Assembly: GCA_002786025.1 (NCBI GenBank)
Contig: NHNW01000056.1
Coordinates: forward strand, 62,001 to 126,000
Direction: 5' to 3'
From: Zasmidium citrigriseum
Taxonomy: Eukaryota; Ascomycota; Dothideomycetes; Mycosphaerellales; Mycosphaerellaceae
DNA length: 64,000 nucleotides
The notes under the pieces were generated by a model. It saw nothing but the letters and a program-made list of their open reading frames with translations, was not told the origin of the DNA and did not search any database. Position 1 is the stretch's first letter, and the number at the start of each line of letters is the position of its first letter. A program made the position numbers and the translations under genes. Below are positions 18,847 through 29,030 of the stretch, piece by piece.

Positions 18847-19575
18847 TCAATCATGAGCCTTATGTTGATGATACATCTCATACAACTTCTTCGAATTCCC
18901 ACAAGTCCTCACATCCCACTGTCCATTGATCCACTGCGCTCCAATCGATCCGTTTCGGAATCGTGGTCGTTCGATCGTGTCATGTGCTGTGCAAAGCAGT
19001 GCTTGTCGCATGTAGTGGAAGCATTCTGGCCAGTATGCATCGTCATGGTCGTCGATGCCCACATGCTGTAACACATTCAGTCAGCACATTGTCACTCGAT
19101 AGCGCGTTTGGATACTGCTTACCTGTCCCGCCCTCCCACGCTGCAACGCCTCTCGAAATCTCGCGAGACAATGCAACTGGTGAAACATCCCAATCCGTCC
19201 AATGCTAGCCTGCTCTCCATAGTGGAGTGGCGTTGTCACATTTCCTCTGCCTTTGACATCTGCCTCCCAGAGATGGTCGTACTTGTGGTCCAGCGACATG
19301 TAGCTCCGATCGTTGCCGTACTGCATGTGCGTGACTTCGTGCACGACGTTGTTCTTGACGAACGATGTCTGGACGAGGTTGAACGCCAGTAGGCCGAATG
19401 TCAGGACTAGAACAACGAGAGTCCCTGCGCTTGAGAGGAGTGGCAAGAATCGACCGATACGTCCACGGGAAGAACAGGAGGCGCAGTGGAGAGGATGGTG
19501 GTCATCGAAGGATGAACGATCCGGGCTGTCGTTCTGACCTCTGGCGGTCTTCTCAAGCAGCGGATTGTACGACAT
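18847..19575 (-). CDS. UstYa-like (DUF3328) membrane protein
   Basis: Minus strand; exon 1 is 19575-19123 and exon 2 is 19065-18847. The 57-bp intron (GTAAGC...TACAG) joins in phase 0, giving 223 aa. MSYNPLLEK at the start, a single transmembrane helix (about residues 47-70) and the motif HQLHC (132-136, in IGMFHQLHCLARFREAL) identify the UstYa/DUF3328 family, whose members catalyse oxidations such as cyclisation of ribosomal peptides and related steps. The second family motif, normally HxxHCxDYLRQ, is WPECFHYMRQ here: both histidines are lost, while the Cys and the YxRQ context remain. QALLCTAHDTIE follows as usual. The enzyme may be inactive or altered (inference). No precursor peptide or biosynthetic partner is visible nearby. 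An ATG-less extension upstream of 19575 is ignored. Confidence 0.87.
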
Positions 19576-20357
19576 TGCTGCTTCGCTCCCAGCAATTCGC
19601 GCTCGAAAGTTGCGTCGAAGTCGGAAGTTGTCGAAGATGGAAGTGGTCAAAGGAAAGCTGTATTGAGAACCACATTGGGATGAGTGTGCCTCGTTGATCC
19701 TTTGTTCTCCGCACGCCAGACTTGAGACTTGTGGATTATCCACAGGACTAGTGCGTTGTTCCCCTTCATTGGCGTCGAAACCATTGCCTCTTCTTCTTCT
19801 TCAACATGCCGAGGTACCGTATATAGGTCTTTACAATAAGCGCGACAGGAAGAGTAATGTGGCAGGCGGAGGATTTGACACTTTGACCGCGTGGCGAGGG
19901 AGTGGGATTCGTCGATCTTCTCTTTCTTCATGCAGCGTGGTATTTGACCTGGGCGTATGAAGCAGCGAAGCGAGGAATTTCAAAAGGGCATGGTTTCGAG
20001 TGTTTTTGGCAAGGGCAGATCCTCGGGAAGGGAGGAAGGATTGAGACTAGGGGTTCACTCTCCCTTCCTTCGTGTTAGTATTGACGCTGTCTTGATCAAT
20101 CACTTGGATAAGTCATTGAAGTTGAAGCTGGCCCAGCCAAATGCTTGAGGCGAGTACGCCGTGTCAATGTTGACTGTGAGATCACCTCCTCCATAATCGC
20201 TGTCCAACTCCCATCTCGAAGTGCCCCCAGCAGTATGGCCATAACAAACCGTCTCAATCCCTCACGCTCCTTCTTCACTGTCTTGCGCAAAGTAGCCAAA
20301 CTTCCACTGGCACAATCATTGGCCATCTTCCGTGCCCTTGGGGTAGTGCTATCCTTT
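19576..20357. other. intergenic UstYa to D1
   Basis: A 780-bp spacer, including the UstYa promoter. Only short ORFs are present; nothing supported. Confidence 0.55.
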
Positions 20358-21167
20358 TCAGTCATACACAAAGTCAAATGTGTCGTAGAATTTCTCGTCT
20401 CGGTGATAATCCTTCAGACGCTCCAGCAACATCTTCAACACGTGCTTCTGGCGGTTATCGAACGGGGCATCGATTTCCACGTACACCTTCCGGCGAACGT
20501 TCAACAGAGTCTGTGCGTTGCGAGCGTTGCGCGCACACAGCAGAAGCGGAATCAAGAGATTTGCGCAAATGTACGGCAAGTTCGCGTCGGAGATGGGCGG
20601 TCCATTTGCGCTGCTGTCGCCGATGCGGAGGTGGATGATCTTGGTGTGGCGGGTGAGAATGGGATGGTAGCCCAGAGAGCCCGACATGCGGACGGGATTG
20701 AGATGCTGGATGTCTCGTTGCCAGACCGGGCGTATGTGGAGAGTGTGCGTGGTGCGGCGCTTGAAGCTCTGTTCTGCGACTGCGTATAGCTGCTTGCAGA
20801 TGCGAAAGCGGTTGAGTTCTCTCTGAACATTTTTCCGCAGCTCATAGACATCGCGGTCTGCGGTGACCCAGTCAGCGGGTTGCGTGGAGAGCTCCAAGGG
20901 CGCGTTGGTCTCCTCCAGGCGCTGTTCAGCTTTGTCCAGGCCAGCGGTGATGACGCGTTCGCAGATGTCCTCGAGCAGCTCGTTCGGGAGGCGGAGAAGG
21001 TGGCAGGTGGAGTCTGGAATGTAGTATGGGGCCTCAAGACCGGGTACGAGGACTTCATTGTTGTCTGTATGCTTTCAGATCGATTCAAGCGTCGCGTCTT
21101 TGTTCTTACCCTTGGTCCAGGATCGCGTGGAGCGGCGCGTGTAGTCTGGCTGCGTCTTCAGCGCCAT
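20358..21167 (-). CDS. F-box protein D1 (family D), two exons
   Basis: Minus strand; exon 1 is 21167-21110 and exon 2 is 21064-20358. The 45-bp intron (GTAAGA...TACAG) joins in phase 1, giving 254 aa. The start ATG is in the context CCCATGGCG. The F-box-like core reads LLRLPNELLEDICERVI (about residues 42-58). A second conserved region (NRFRICKQLYAVAEQSF, then THTLHI) matches D2 at 62-63 kb, as does the C-terminal pattern of an I/V-rich strand, a run of hydrophobics and a helix such as LKMLLERLKDY. Without the intron the F-box exon lacks an ATG, which supports the splice model. Substrate adaptor role inferred. Confidence 0.75.
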
Positions 21168-22385
21168 GGGATGTTTAGAATGACGCGTGATGAGTTGATG
21201 TTTTGAAAAGAAGTCGCGCTGTAGAGGAAGAGAGGAAAGTTGGGAAGCGGGCGAAGGCGACGCGCCAAGCCAAATCCCATAGCGTCGCGGCTTTCACAAG
21301 CCGCACACGACGAGATCTCCCATCCCTACCCCTTGACGACCCAGGACAGAAGAACGGCGTCTTCCAGCTGTACTAAGCGGTTTAATTCTTCATGATCCTC
21401 CACCATATGGCACCTCGCTATGCTCTACTTGCTCTCGGCACGAGATGCTATCAACTCGCGAGAAACTGGCCAGGATCGCCGCAACCAACAACATGGCAGG
21501 GCGAAGCTACATGAGTATATGTTTCATGAAGCCCGTCCGCGCGATCACCTCCGGATCTTTTAGTTTCCGGCGTCAGCGCGCATTGGACGGATTCACATCA
21601 GAACATTCCCAACCATCGATGCACGACCTACTAGTTCCCGACAGCTGGACACAAACGGAGATCGGTAGCCATATGGAAGACCGACAAATCGTTCAAACGT
21701 CACGCAGAACGAGGTTCAGTAATCTTGGCTCCGTACAGTCCCCAACCAGTGCATTCAAAGGCATCAGACCCAAAGGATCGTCAAGGCCTTTGGATACCAC
21801 AGGCACCTCTCTGTGCTGTCCCAGCCAAAATGAAAGCAGGGTATAATCGATATCTTCCCCGAAGAATAGGAGACATGGAGCCGAATGTAGGACGACCCTG
21901 TGGCCAACACTCCACGATAGAGACTGAAAGATCGCTGGACCCCACCCCTTCGACAATTACGTTGCCCATCGTCCAGGCATAGACTTGTAACGAGGAGTCT
22001 TCATTGACCGTTCGCAGGAGCGGCTCGTTGTTACTCAATCTGCTACACAATTCACATATATTTGGGAGATGGGCGCAGGACTTGGCGAAGGAGGTGGAAG
22101 GGAAGGTTGGGTATAAAGGTTCGGTGGAGACCTGATTGATGAGACGATACTTGGTGCTGTTTCTCTGTTGAAGGGCTGTCGTCTATGGTAACCGCGAGAT
22201 CAAGGACGGATCTGGGGATGGACAGCGTCCTGGGGATAGGTGCAAACAAGAACTTCAGATGTGAGAAACACGTGCTGTTCATGTGGCAAGCATACCATCA
22301 CATTCGCGAGCATGTGAGAGCCACATGCGGGCGAACAGTCTACCGTTCCCTTTGATATCATGACCTACTAACACCGCCATCCACA
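21168..22385. other. intergenic D1 to HExxH protein 1
   Basis: A 1.2 kb spacer between divergent genes. One ATG-initiated 133-codon ORF (21445-21846, plus) has no recognisable motif and is not annotated. Nothing else seen. Confidence 0.5.
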
Positions 22386-23579
22386 ATGGCACAATCGAGG
22401 AACAGCTGTGGCGGTATCTGCTGCTCCATCTGGATGGACCAACACCACATCAACGAGCTACACTGGAGAAACACCTCACCACTTTGTCTGCCGGATCTTA
22501 CGAATCCAATCCATCCACTCTTCACACGCCAGCGACTACACAACATAGAAACACATGAATACGACCTCCTCATTCAGCCCCTGAAACTGGTCAGCCATTT
22601 CCTCACTCTGGACGCATTCGTCAAGCACATGCTCGTGATGACCGATGGAAGAGTCCGCATTGATCCCAACACACAGTACATCTCTCGAGATCCTTTCCCA
22701 GAGCAGAGAACGGTTACACGAAACATGCGCAACAAAGCCAAACGCATCCTCAATCACCTGCTCCCTATGATGGAGATCGGGTTGGGGAACACCGGAAGCG
22801 GATACGGAAAAGCAGAGCCCCTGGACGACATCCTACCAAAGAGTGTCTCTACAAGATTCAGGAACGGCTGCCGAACGAGGATCAGATTGAGCAAGTCTTG
22901 GTTTCTTCCTCGTCTGGCGTCCAGTGATCCAGGTATCTATCGACGAGCTGCCTTCCTCTTCGCATCGACTCTCCTTCACGAGCTTTCTCATGCTATTGGC
23001 TTTGCGCACGATGGACATAGAATCCCGGAGGCATATCATGGGAACTGCTGCTACGCAGAGCGTGGATTCGAAATGGAGCAGCGTGTACTTGGTGGTGCTG
23101 TGCGAGCTATTAATTTGACGTACGAGTGCTGTGATCAGTCCAAGGTTGGACGGCAAGGTGTCTCAGGGGTCTCGTTGGATGAGATGGTTCTCGTGCTTGA
23201 GACGTGGCCATCGGCGGTACTGGCTGCGGAATATGGAGCCCATGGCTTTCCGATGGGAGGCAAAGAAAACAGGGAGGCTTTCGCTGAAATCGCTTTGATT
23301 CCGGACACGTTCATCGCAGAGCTCTTCACGGACGAGTTCTGGCGCAAGCCCAATGTTGGACCAAGACAGCGACCTTCCAGACCAGACGGTATGGCTTGGT
23401 GGATCTATGAGGGCAAGATAGAGGGATCGAAGATCAAGCGAAGGCTATGTCGGATCGACGATGCCATTCTCGAGTGCTGGCGCTTGAGGGTAGCGGAGGC
23501 ATCGAGACGGCAGACTAGGCATGCAGTTCAGGATTGGGCTGATGTGATTGGGGAATGCGGTTGGATGTTTGTAGAATGA
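22386..23579 (+). CDS. putative zinc metallopeptidase-like protein (HExxH), copy 1
   Basis: Intronless, 397 aa, ATG 22386 (CCACAATGG). Residues 198-209 read HELSHAIGFAHD, which fits the metzincin signature HExxHxxGxxH/D: H198, E199, H202 and H208 could form a zinc site. A second conserved element, ERGFEMEQRVLGG (E229 within), is shared with the 32.5-kb paralogue as EHGFEIISYLLGG and could instead supply a gluzincin-type glutamate ligand. Upstream, YDLLIQPLKLVSHFL aligns with YDILRPTLQLASAFL of the paralogue. No signal peptide, so probably intracellular, which is unusual for metzincins. I do not recognise a named peptidase family; activity is inference from the motif. Confidence 0.75.
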   Translation: MAQSRNSCGGICCSIWMDQHHINELHWRNTSPLCLPDLTNPIHPLFTRQRLHNIETHEYDLLIQPLKLVSHFLTLDAFVKHMLVMTDGRVRIDPNTQYISRDPFPEQRTVTRNMRNKAKRILNHLLPMMEIGLGNTGSGYGKAEPLDDILPKSVSTRFRNGCRTRIRLSKSWFLPRLASSDPGIYRRAAFLFASTLLHELSHAIGFAHDGHRIPEAYHGNCCYAERGFEMEQRVLGGAVRAINLTYECCDQSKVGRQGVSGVSLDEMVLVLETWPSAVLAAEYGAHGFPMGGKENREAFAEIALIPDTFIAELFTDEFWRKPNVGPRQRPSRPDGMAWWIYEGKIEGSKIKRRLCRIDDAILECWRLRVAEASRRQTRHAVQDWADVIGECGWMFVE

Positions 23580-23876
23580 AAGTTTGGAAATGGATCCTGA
23601 GGCAGGAGCATCGGACGTGGATCACGTTACATCGTGATTCTCATTTTGGACGGACCAACCATTTTGGCCTCTTCTTCTCTCCAGCCTCAACACTCTCAAA
23701 CCCACTTGCTTGTGTCTTCTCACTTCCCAATTCTTTGTTCGCGACGAAACTGAAAGCCCGCCTAGCTATAATTGCATCGGAATCCTTCGTGACGATCAAG
23801 CTCGAGCTCGCTCTGTATTACAAGTCCAGAGCTTCATGACTACGGTTGGCTGTCACGTCTCTGATAACAGGCTTCC

Positions 23877-25310
23877 TCAGCGTGCCACAAGCACTCCGTC
23901 CTTCCGGCGCACAGGACCAACTTCGTAGCCCTCAGTCATGATCACCCGAAGCTCAACTGTTGGTGTGGTGGTCCCCTCCTTTCCCAAGCAAGGATCGAAG
24001 CCGGACAAGATTGCATATGAGAAGGGCTTGTCCTGGCCCACGAGCTTCGAAGTGCGAAGCAAGTTGAGCTGTCGCTTGATCACCTCTTCGTCTTCACAGT
24101 CCCAATTGACATCGTCCTCCGCATCGCTCAAGGCGGCTGAGGCCAGCAGACCGTACTCGGTGCTCGTCAGATCCTTCACAACGAAGAAGCGCGTGCGGCT
24201 CTCGCCATTCTCGCTTCGCAGACGACCCAGAGGAAAGACAATGCGTGTTTCCGTATTGTCTTGAATAGCCACAGCAGTGCCAGGCGGCTCGCACTCGTCC
24301 ATCGCATCAACTACCACGTCGGGAATGCGGAAGCAGAGCCTACCCGTGATCCAGCAAATGGTCATTGCCCCCTTCGCACCCTTGATGTGAAAAATGGGAG
24401 TGATCTCGTCGCCACGCATGATTCCGTCTTGGATTTTGCAAATCTCCGGGATGGTCGTGGCAAGCGTCGTCTCACGGATCGCTTTCCATAGCTGATGAGG
24501 TGGGAAGCGCCACCTTGAGCCGTACTGATCGCGGTTGTGCCAGCGCTCGGCTTCAATCTGATCCACAAAAGTGCCGCATCCTGGGCTGAACTTCCTTGCC
24601 TCGGCGTGACTGTAGCCCTTCTTGAATTCGAGCTCGAGAATCAATCTGAGAAGCTCTTGATAGCGCTCTTCCTCTAGCTCTGGCTCGAGGCAGGCCTCTT
24701 CCGGTGGGCCAATCTTGTATGACACTCTCGGGTCGGTGAACTGCAGAGGCGAGCTCGCGCGGAAGTGAGTGACGAGCTGTCCGCACACCGGGCGCGAGGC
24801 CCAAGACAAAGTGCCATCAATGCCCACGTCGCCCCGACGTAGGTCTGGACGTCGCCGCGCCTCGACTGGCAGCAGCAGATCGTCGGTCATGATCCAGAGC
24901 GAAGAACCGCTCAACGTGGGGTCTGGTTGGAAGGCGTTGCTGCGAGAGACGATGTAGCTGGTAGGGGTGTGTTCAGGTCCGGCGACGACTCTGCCCAGCA
25001 GCACGTGCGTCTGTACTTGAACATCAGGCGGTTGAGGGGTGTTTGCTTGCGAATCATGGGCGGACAGCTGTTGGTCGGGGACGAAAGGGCCTGGGAGGAA
25101 GGCGAAGAGGGTGTATGCGCCGGGAATGGCCGTGTCGAGATAGATCTCGCGCTGGTTGAAAGATCCGAGGGGATAGCAAGTGCGCTCGGAGCGACGAAAG
25201 AAAGAGGCGAGCGGGTTGCGAGAGCGCTGCGAGCGGCGGAGAATGGCGAGAATCTCCTCGTCGAGGCTGGAGTTGCGCAGCACGAATGGCAGGTCGGTGC
25301 GGCTGTCCAT
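23877..25310 (-). CDS. hypothetical protein, 477 aa
   Basis: Minus strand, intronless from the ATG at 25310 (CCAGCATGGAC); an in-frame ATG at 25502 would add 64 low-complexity residues and is less likely. No F-box-like core, signal peptide or membrane span. A Ser/Arg-rich N-terminal stretch (NSSLDEEILAILRRSQRSRN) is followed by a largely beta-type composition with repeated F/I/V-R-P strands, and an acidic patch near residue 405. I recognise no family. It is divergently arranged with B1, sharing a 418-bp upstream region, so co-regulation is possible. Confidence 0.7.
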   Translation of the reverse strand: MDSRTDLPFVLRNSSLDEEILAILRRSQRSRNPLASFFRRSERTCYPLGSFNQREIYLDTAIPGAYTLFAFLPGPFVPDQQLSAHDSQANTPQPPDVQVQTHVLLGRVVAGPEHTPTSYIVSRSNAFQPDPTLSGSSLWIMTDDLLLPVEARRRPDLRRGDVGIDGTLSWASRPVCGQLVTHFRASSPLQFTDPRVSYKIGPPEEACLEPELEEERYQELLRLILELEFKKGYSHAEARKFSPGCGTFVDQIEAERWHNRDQYGSRWRFPPHQLWKAIRETTLATTIPEICKIQDGIMRGDEITPIFHIKGAKGAMTICWITGRLCFRIPDVVVDAMDECEPPGTAVAIQDNTETRIVFPLGRLRSENGESRTRFFVVKDLTSTEYGLLASAALSDAEDDVNWDCEDEEVIKRQLNLLRTSKLVGQDKPFSYAILSGFDPCLGKEGTTTPTVELRVIMTEGYEVGPVRRKDGVLVAR

Positions 25311-25728
25311 GCTGGATGTTGAACGCCGTTTGTCAGTCAGCTCGGTGGGTGGTGGCCGAGAACGGGTGAGGCAGTCGAACGAAGAAGCTCGTGCTGTTCT
25401 GGCTGCCGAGCTAGCAACATGGGGAAGGTGCGAGATGCCAAGCCGCAAGTGAATGTACCAGAGCCGCGTAGATTCAAGCAATGCTGGCCGCGCATGCGTC
25501 ATCTGATTGGCTCAAATCAACGAGAGGGTCAAAGATAGCCCCCATCATGGTATGCTTTGTTGTCCTCCCACGAATCCGACACGAATCCGTCTTCAATGCT
25601 GCGAGTACATTGTCTTTGTCCTATCGCAGTGTACCTCCATTCTCCTCGTCGTGCAAATCGTATTTCAAACATCTGCTGCTGACCTACGAAATCCTGAATC
25701 GTCACACCTCAGACTTCATTCCACAAAC
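25311..25728. promoter_or_regulatory. shared divergent upstream region
   Basis: A 418-bp spacer between the minus-strand hypothetical gene and B1. The plus-strand frame is open upstream of the B1 ATG, but by TTG start only. No specific site recognised. Confidence 0.45.
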
Positions 25729-27546
25729 ATGCCCGGGCCACGCCAGAATCTGCCTCTACCACGGGAAGTGCGCGACCAAATATACTCGCTCCTTGTCTCT
25801 GCCGGAAGCGTTCGCCGGGAGCAGACCGATCCAGAGGGCGAGGAAGATGTGGCTGCATGGAGAGACCTCCCAATGAACACGCCGTACAACTTCTCCACTG
25901 GTATTATGGCCGTCAACAGCAACATTGGTCAAGAAGCCGCCGAAGTGTTCTACGAAAACACATTCATTCTGATACAGAGCGCCTCTCGCTGGCTCGGCGA
26001 GCTTGTCCGCGCGTTTCAAGTCCCTTTGGTCACACACGACGCCCAGTGCGAGCGACTCCTCACCGAACACTGGAACATGGAGCTGGAAATTGTCATTCCA
26101 TCCTCCTCGGTCGATGTCAAGGCCGATTCGAGATGCTATCACCAGTTCATCATTGTGTTGAAGGACCTGCCTCTCTTTTGCACAGCGCTGAAGTGGGCCT
26201 TCTTTGGCTTCGAGCAAACTGCCCATCGATACTTGCCTGCGTCTATGGACTCTAGACTGTTCTGCTTTCCACAGTACAAGAGTCTTGCTCGAGCATCTTT
26301 GCACATTCATTTTCGCTCCCTGGAAAACAACGGAACGAACGGGAATGTCCATCGTCCGTTTGACCCTGAATTACAGTCGCGCCTCCTGACTCCCTTGAAG
26401 GCGTGCATCTGCGCCGAGCTCGACCTGAGAGTGATTGGAGCAGTGACCGGAGATGAAAAGGTCGCCAACGACCTAAGAAGCATCATGGCGCCGAAGCGCA
26501 TCTGGATGGCCGCCATGGCTTGGGATCTGCTAGATGCCATGGTGAAGGCCCATTCTCTCGTGGACGACCTCTACATGCGTGGCCGACATGTCCAGGTCTA
26601 CAACCTGTGCCGTTGCATCGCTGAGCAAATGCGCACATGTACCCTACATCACATGGCGCAAGAGCCTTGGTACCTCCTTGAAGACATCGAGGCTCTGCAG
26701 CCAGAGTTCGTCAGCAGCTTCACGGAACCCATTAGTCGCGCCACTGCCGTCGAATTTGACACTCTGGCCTACGCCCTCGCTGTCGGTCTGCGAGCTCCGA
26801 AGTTGAGCACCAATCTGCGAGCCATCAAACGCTGGGGTGAATGGACAGCGAGTTGTCTGGGAGATTGGACGGACGACCGTCTTCATGCGTGGGAGCAACG
26901 CACTGCTCAGTTTGCCCCATTACCTGTCATCGATGAGAAGCCCGCCTCTGCCAACTGGCGCTTGTTTGAGTACGTCTACAAGACCGTGCGAATGCTAAAG
27001 AACAAGGACGACTTCATCTTCGATGAGATGCAGCCGTGCTTGCTTACGTTGAAGCAGTGTGTGGAGATGAATCCCGACAAACCCCACATCCAACACGATC
27101 TAGAAGTCATGGCAGCGATCTACAATGACCCCGACGAGTCGGTCCTTGAGCCCTCTGCGCTTCGAGCTCACCAAGTCAAGGAATTCGTCTCCAAGCTCAG
27201 CATCAATGCCCTGGACAAGTACTCTTTTAGAGAGTCGACCATGTACAACTATACGAAGCCGGCCCACATGAAGGGGTGGGTCGATGACATCGAACAATGG
27301 AGGATGCGTCAAAGAGAATTGGTGGTCATCACCACCGGTGATCCAAACCGAGGACAACGGTGGGAGAGTGATCATGACAGCGATATTGAAAATCCCGAAA
27401 GGTGGGATCAGGACGTCGAGGAGGAACGACGACACCAAGTGCGAGTGGGAGATGCCGGACCTCTCTGGCTCCGAGGCAGCACGACCATTCGTGACGCGTT
27501 GAATGGTGTATTTGTACCTATATTGATTCCGAGGGATCCTCAGTAG
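25729..27546 (+). CDS. F-box-like protein B1 (family B)
   Basis: Intronless, 605 aa from ATG 25729, immediately before the F-box-like core LPLPREVRDQIYSLL (residues 7-21). Conserved family B landmarks follow in order: IMAVNSNIGQEAAEVFYENT, DLPLFCTALKWAFFGFEQTA, LLTPLKACICAELDLRV, MAWDLLDAMVKAHSLVDDLY, then near residue 486 FVSKLSINALDKYSF and the close YTKPAHMKGW. A unique acidic C-terminal extension of about 70 residues (DHDSDIENPERWDQD and beyond) makes it the longest of the family. No signal peptide. The fungal LPREVRDxIY core with xEAxxVFYxNTF is a common F-box-like arrangement; function unknown. Confidence 0.87.
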   Translation: MPGPRQNLPLPREVRDQIYSLLVSAGSVRREQTDPEGEEDVAAWRDLPMNTPYNFSTGIMAVNSNIGQEAAEVFYENTFILIQSASRWLGELVRAFQVPLVTHDAQCERLLTEHWNMELEIVIPSSSVDVKADSRCYHQFIIVLKDLPLFCTALKWAFFGFEQTAHRYLPASMDSRLFCFPQYKSLARASLHIHFRSLENNGTNGNVHRPFDPELQSRLLTPLKACICAELDLRVIGAVTGDEKVANDLRSIMAPKRIWMAAMAWDLLDAMVKAHSLVDDLYMRGRHVQVYNLCRCIAEQMRTCTLHHMAQEPWYLLEDIEALQPEFVSSFTEPISRATAVEFDTLAYALAVGLRAPKLSTNLRAIKRWGEWTASCLGDWTDDRLHAWEQRTAQFAPLPVIDEKPASANWRLFEYVYKTVRMLKNKDDFIFDEMQPCLLTLKQCVEMNPDKPHIQHDLEVMAAIYNDPDESVLEPSALRAHQVKEFVSKLSINALDKYSFRESTMYNYTKPAHMKGWVDDIEQWRMRQRELVVITTGDPNRGQRWESDHDSDIENPERWDQDVEEERRHQVRVGDAGPLWLRGSTTIRDALNGVFVPILIPRDPQ

Positions 27547-28130
27547 CGATGTACAACCTTCGTCGAACTACCTTCTTTTGCCGTACATGAGCGAGTTCCA
27601 GATCTTCGCGATCGTGATTGTCTAATATATCCGAAGCAGCTCTGAACGCTGAAGGTTGTACGAAGATCTTCGATACGTAGGACTCGGTGCACATACGAAA
27701 GAAAGGTAAAGTCGCGGCATCTGGACTGGTAGCTTCTCCCTTGACGTAGTTCTGTCGGAATCTCATCAAAGTCGCTGCCCACACTGCAGCTCTAGTACTC
27801 CGCATATTCCATCGTCGATTAGCACATGAACGAAGAATGAAGATCACTGCCGCATGGAAACAGCTCAGCTACGCCAAGGAACATGTTCTTCGGGGGATAA
27901 AGCCCGAATACGGATTTCAGTGGGCCCTGCCTTATGTGCTGGACCTCACAAGGCTTGGAGCTCGGGTTCAGGATACTAGCGTTAACGACTTGCCTCTCTA
28001 CATCCACGGGCTGGCATTGCCCGCTGAGTATAAATACACCGCTCCAGACTCCATTCACATGGCACCACAACTCCAGCAATCAACCGCAAGAACAACGAAA
28101 GCCAAACACCGCCCTTCACCAACCAACAAA
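27547..28130. other. intergenic B1 to secreted protein
   Basis: A 584-bp spacer. A TATAAA-like run (about 28029) stands roughly 100 bp before the 28131 start. The frame is open upstream of that ATG, but the sequence there is leader-like. Confidence 0.5.
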
Positions 28131-28572
28131 ATGCAGTTTCAAACCGTCCTCATCACCCTCGCCGCGGCCATCTCCCAAGCCACAGCACAGGGCTGCTACT
28201 CAAGCGGCGATGCCTTGCAAGGCTACGCTACCGCTATCAATTCAGCATGCGACACCACCGTAGCCGGGTTTTTCACCAACGGCGAGACCAAGTACTGCTG
28301 CTGGCAAGAGACAGGGTCGCTGAGGTACGACATTTATGTCCAACGCCTGGGTGTTCCAGATAATCTCGACGATGGAATCTGTTCGCGGGAGTTGAACTAC
28401 ATTGGGGACGAGTGCAGACTAGGTGGTGAGAATTCGCCGGATGTTCTGAACGACGACTGGTATTTCCGGTGAGTTGATGACTGGCGATTATACTTTTCGG
28501 ATTCCAGTGCTGATGACACACAGCATTGATCCAGAGCAGGGACAATGCAGCCCAAGCGCTTCTAGGTGCTAG
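28131..28572 (+). CDS. small secreted 8-cysteine protein (effector-like)
   Basis: Exon 1 is 28131-28468 and exon 2 is 28524-28572; the 55-bp intron (GTGAGT...CACAG) joins in phase 2, giving 128 aa. The ATG in AACAAAATGC is followed by a clear signal peptide (hydrophobic core LITLAAAISQATA, cleavage near residue 19). The mature protein has eight cysteines, including a CC pair (KYCCW). The last two lie in exon 2 (QGQCSPSASRC), so splicing completes the cysteine set. Length, signal and even cysteine count fit apoplastic effector or antimicrobial-type proteins. No named family recognised. An IDPEQG after the intron echoes IDPGPE in the 57.5-kb protein, which also has an intron nearby; the relationship is uncertain. 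Confidence 0.8.
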
Positions 28573-29030
28573 ACGCATTGGTACTGTCGAAGGACCAGGA
28601 AGCTGCTCGAGAGCTGCTAAATATCGGTCCAATGGACCGAACCACTCCTTGCCACTCCCTTTGAGTTACGTTTTGTATATAAGTCACTCTTTAACGAAGC
28701 AATTAGACGGGGACATAGAAAAGAAACCCCATTTGCGCAATGGACCAAACTTGCTGGAGATACACAACAAGCAGTAAGCTTCGTTTAAGGGAGTTCCCAA
28801 AGATGTTCAGCATCTCCCTCCACGGATCGGCTAGGCGCCATGTTTCCGACCCTTCTTCCTCCTACTGCGAGGTACCACTGGGCGAATCCTTCCGTCTTAC
28901 TAACCAAATTCGTGCAGGAGTTACATAAAGTTTGAAGGAGCTGGCTCTGGAGGATCTTCGATGTCAGCAACGAGGATGACGACGACTCAGCTCCATTGAA
29001 GCTCGAGAGACCTTCGAATGCAGTCTTGCA
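28573..29030. other. intergenic
   Basis: A 458-bp spacer between the secreted protein and the FAD oxidase. No feature supported. Confidence 0.55.

Noticed and set aside
21445..21846. 133-codon plus-strand ORF
   Set aside because: ATG-initiated but no signal peptide, domain or paralogue; composition like surrounding spacer.
18847..23579. A biosynthetic (RiPP) cluster around the UstYa-like gene
   Set aside because: No precursor with repeated core peptides, no P450, methyltransferase, peptidase or transporter in suitable arrangement; neighbours are F-box and HExxH genes.
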